From JAANXG01 sp049583715 (GTDB lineage: Bacteria > Pseudomonadota > Gammaproteobacteria > Arenicellales > JAANXG01), in contig JBAUWJ010000017.1 in assembly GCA_049583715.1 (NCBI GenBank), positions 1 through 55,449 of the forward strand: a stretch of DNA of 55,449 nt, in the 5' to 3' direction. The position numbers were made by a program, and so were the translations under genes. Shown piece after piece: positions 52,169 to 55,449 of this stretch (positions are counted from its first letter, which is position 1; every line of letters begins with the position of its first letter). The notes under the pieces are model-generated. The model was not told where the DNA came from and made no database searches. It saw nothing but the letters and a program-made list of their open reading frames with translations.

Positions 52169-52196
52169 TTGACGGGGCGCGGGGGGTGCGTATAAT
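52169..52196 (+). promoter_or_regulatory. rrn operon promoter
   Basis: TTGACG (52169-52174) and an exact TATAAT (52191-52196) are 16 bp apart. The spacer is very GC-rich, and GCGC follows directly after the -10, as in stringently controlled rRNA promoters. The 16S gene begins 200 bp downstream. Confidence 0.85.
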
Positions 52197-52210
52197 GCGC
52201 GCTCGCTCGA

Positions 52211-52243
52211 CGCCCCTTCCGGGGCGTTTTCGCTCTTTTAAAA
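52211..52243 (+). promoter_or_regulatory. rrn leader BoxB-BoxA antitermination region
   Basis: A stem-loop CGCCCC-TTCC-GGGGCG (52211-52226) is followed by TTTT and then CGCTCTTTTAAAA (52231-52243), close to the rrn BoxA consensus TGCTCTTTA. BoxB hairpin before BoxA is the order in E. coli rrn leaders. The hairpin alone would look like a terminator. Confidence 0.7.
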
Positions 52244-52395
52244 GCAGAAAATCCAAGCAATTTGTGTGGGCGCTTCGGTCGATTCCGGGTTTCCAGACAG
52301 ATCCTGTCCTGATCGCCGCCGGTGGTTTTGCCGCCGGTGGTAATGGGCAAGCCAGTTCGCTCTTGCCGGCGCAAGCCGGTGGGGGCACGAAGTTT

Positions 52396-53931
<1,536 letters not shown>

Positions 53932-53982
53932 AAAGACACTGAAACCTTTCGGTCGAAGTGCCCTCACAAGTTGCTTGGATTC

Positions 53983-54057
53983 GGAAGACGGAAGACGGAG
54001 GACGGAAGACAGAGAAAGCAGGTGTTCTGTCATCCACCCTCTGTCTTCAGTCTTCTG
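53983..54057. repeat. Short GGAAGAC tandem repeat and its inverted copy in the rrn spacer
   Basis: Four 7-mers (GGAAGAC, GGAAGAC, GGAGGAC, GGAAGAC) run from 53983 to 54010. CTCTGTCTTCAGTCTTC at about 54039-54055 is their approximate complement, so the transcript can fold into a long hairpin before tRNA-Ile. Similar GGAxGAC wording appears again between the two tRNAs (54143-54176). Confidence 0.65.
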
Positions 54058-54061
54058 AACC

Positions 54062-54138
<77 letters not shown>

Positions 54139-54196
54139 TACAGAGGACGGAGGTCGGAAGACAGAAGTCGGACGGTCGGTCGTCCTCCTCTGGATC

Positions 54197-54272
54197 GGGG
54201 CTGTAGCTCAGCTGGGAGAGCGACGGCTTTGCAAGCCGTAGGTCACCGGTTCGATCCCGGTCAGCTCCACCA
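54197..54272 (+). tRNA. alaT: tRNA-Ala (TGC)
   Basis: A 76-nt tRNA with encoded CCA. Acceptor arms GGGGCTG and CAGCTCC pair and include the G3-U70 wobble that marks alanine tRNA. The anticodon loop TTTGCAA carries anticodon TGC, and the T-arm has GTTCGATCC. Confidence 0.97.
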
Positions 54273-54318
54273 GAATTTTCAAAGATCCAGCGCTGGCGTT
54301 AGATCTTTGAAAATTCTG
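54271..54318. repeat. 17-bp perfect hairpin immediately after tRNA-Ala
   Basis: Arms CAGAATTTTCAAAGATC (54271-54287) and GATCTTTGAAAATTCTG (54302-54318) are exactly complementary, with a 14-nt loop that itself contains CAGCGCTG. The left arm includes the final CA of tRNA-Ala. The right arm contains GATCTTTGAAAA, which resembles BoxA. Confidence 0.8.
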
Positions 54319-54368
54319 TGGGTCGGAATTCATTCCGATACAATTGTCGGGCCGGAGCCCGGCCTGCG
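54317..54368. repeat. REP-like pair inside the rrn spacer
   Basis: A plus-oriented 24-nt unit at 54317-54340 (GTCGGAATTCATTCCGA palindrome) and a minus-oriented one at 54345-54368 (TGTCGGGCCGGAGCCCGGCC). They match the dispersed family seen at 2951, 6519, 6634, 8737-8904 and 13503. Confidence 0.7.
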
Positions 54369-54374
54369 GATTTC

Positions 54375-54387
54375 TGCTCTTTTACAA
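54375..54387 (+). promoter_or_regulatory. Spacer BoxA antitermination element
   Basis: TGCTCTTTTACAA is close to the spacer BoxA consensus TGCTCTTTAACAA and lies before 23S, where a second BoxA is expected. Confidence 0.75.
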
Positions 54388-54486
54388 TTAGGTATGTTAA
54401 GGCGCGAGTACGGGCGCACTATCAGCCGCGCTCGTACTGGGTATGCTAAATCATAGAGTTCTCTCAACTCTTATGTAGAACCAGCT

Positions 54487-54519
54487 CCATATTCCTCAAG
54501 ACTTTTTGAGGTTATATGG
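54487..54519. other. Hairpin just before the 23S 5' end
   Basis: CCATATTCCTCAA and TTGAGGTTATATGG can pair with two small mismatches across a GACTT loop. It overlaps the first bases of 23S and may act in rRNA processing. Confidence 0.5.
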
Positions 54520-55449
54520 TCAAGCGATTAAGCGCATACGGTGGATGCCTTGGCGACAAGAGGCGATGAAGGACGTGGTAGTCTGCGATAAGCTTCGGCG
54601 AGCCGACAAACAGGCTTAGACCCGGAGATCTCCGAATGGGGAAACCCAGCCCTTTGGGGTTATCTGCACCTGAATCCATAGGGTGTAGAGGCGAACCTGG
54701 CGAACTGAAACATCTAAGTAGCCAGAGGAAAAGAAATCAACCGAGATTCCCTGAGTAGCGGCGAGCGAAAGGGGAGTAGCCCTTAAGCCCGTCATCTTCT
54801 AGTAGAACAGTCTGGAAAGTCTGGCCACAGAAGGTGATAGCCCTGTATATGAAAGCAGGTGACGGGTGAAATCGAGTAGGACGGGACACGAGAAATCCTG
54901 TTCGAACATGGGGGGACCATCCTCCAAGGCTAAATACTCCTTGTCGACCGATAGTGAACCAGTACCGTGAGGGAAAGGCGAAAAGAACCCCGGTGAGGGG
55001 AGTGAAATAGAACCTGAAACTGTATGCGTACAAGCAGTCAGAGCCTGTCTTCGGACGGGTGATGGCGTACCTTTTGTATAATGGGTCAGCGACTTACTTT
55101 CAGTGGCGAGGTTAACCGTGTAGGGGAGCCGTAGGGAAACCGAGTCTGAATAGGGCGATCAGTCGCTGGAAGTAGACCCGAAACCGGACGATCTAGCCAT
55201 GGCCAGGCTGAAGGTGGGGTAATGCCCACTGGAGGGCCGAACCAACTTATGTTGAAAAATGAGTGGATGAGCTGTGGCTAGGAGTGAAAGGCTAAACAAG
55301 TCCGGAGATATCTGGTTCTCCCCGAAAGCTATTTAGGTAGCGCCTCGTGTCTCACTCTCGGGGGTAGAGCACTGTTATGGCTAGGGGGCCATCCCGGCTT
55401 ACCAAACCATTGCAAACTCCGAATACCGAGAAGTGCAATCACGGGAGAC
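54518..55449 (+). rRNA. rrl: 23S ribosomal RNA, 5' part (cut by window edge)
   Basis: The first 932 nt of 23S. It starts GGTCAAGCGATTAAGCG and has ACGGTGGATGCC, GGCGATGAAGGACGTG, GAGTAGCGGCGAGCGAAA and AGTACCGTGAGGGAAAGG. The 5' end is placed by comparison with E. coli. Confidence 0.96.

Noticed and set aside
52211..52230. Intrinsic terminator between rrn promoter and 16S
   Set aside because: A hairpin plus TTTT is present, but its place before a BoxA-like element fits an rrn BoxB; a terminator here would block the rrn operon.
53983..54010. Possible CRISPR-like or VNTR array
   Set aside because: The 7-bp units have no spacers and lie inside the rrn spacer; there are no cas genes in the window.

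Overview
The window is about 55.4 kb of GC-rich bacterial chromosome. A Gammaproteobacterium fits best. The 16S gene (52396-53931) has a gammaproteobacterial layout, the rrn spacer carries tRNA-Ile(GAT) and tRNA-Ala(TGC), and the stretch argC / DUF6776 / bactofilin / erpA / anmK / tyrS / rrn is the order I recall from Pseudomonas-like genomes. Metabolism looks heterotrophic and oriented to organic acids: a B12-dependent acyl-CoA mutase, a TAXI-type TRAP transporter, a Liv-type ABC transporter flanked by acyl-CoA ligases, a dimethylglycine/sarcosine dehydrogenase and glutathione-dependent formaldehyde oxidation. No phage genes, insertion sequence transposases or CRISPR arrays were seen. Several dispersed palindromic repeat families fill the intergenic spaces.

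Layout. (1) 1-4212, minus strand: a GntR regulator, B12-binding mutase small subunit, acyl-CoA ligase, MeaB-type chaperone and mutase large subunit (cut by the window edge). Gene order plus Ile94 and Asp121 in the large subunit point to 2-hydroxyisobutyryl-CoA mutase rather than methylmalonyl-CoA mutase. A perfect 16-bp palindrome lies just before the GntR gene. (2) 4597-6453: a two-gene secreted cassette, a beta-rich protein with a DUF4329/JAMM-like C-terminus and an overlapping small exported protein. (3) 6780-16207: single metabolic genes (dienelactone hydrolase, OsmC, YcgN, a large FAD/folate dehydrogenase with a divergent TetR gene, a Tat-exported protein, an alpha/beta hydrolase, MetY) separated by REP-like and other repeats. 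(4) 16485-20818: TAXI TRAP binding protein, fused permease with DUF3394 tail, and universal stress protein. (5) 20944-33565: housekeeping and conserved unknown genes (DUF2237, RarD, Uup, Yip1-like, MazG, 3-hydroxyisobutyrate dehydrogenase-like, B12 radical SAM, TcdA, TatD, ABC ATPase). (6) 33866-42299: an operon of acyl-CoA ligase, LivG, LivH, LivM, binding protein, LivF and a PaaK-like protein, probably taking up and activating an organic acid. (7) 43451-51793: the argC to tyrS block, followed by a DMT exporter, a CMD-family protein and class III alcohol dehydrogenase. (8) 52169-55449: rrn promoter, BoxB/BoxA leader, 16S, two tRNAs in a repeat-rich spacer, and the 5' part of 23S.

Coordinates of starts were chosen from ribosome binding sites, overlaps and family length where these were informative; uncertain ones are flagged. 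Family names come from reading the sequences, without database searches.
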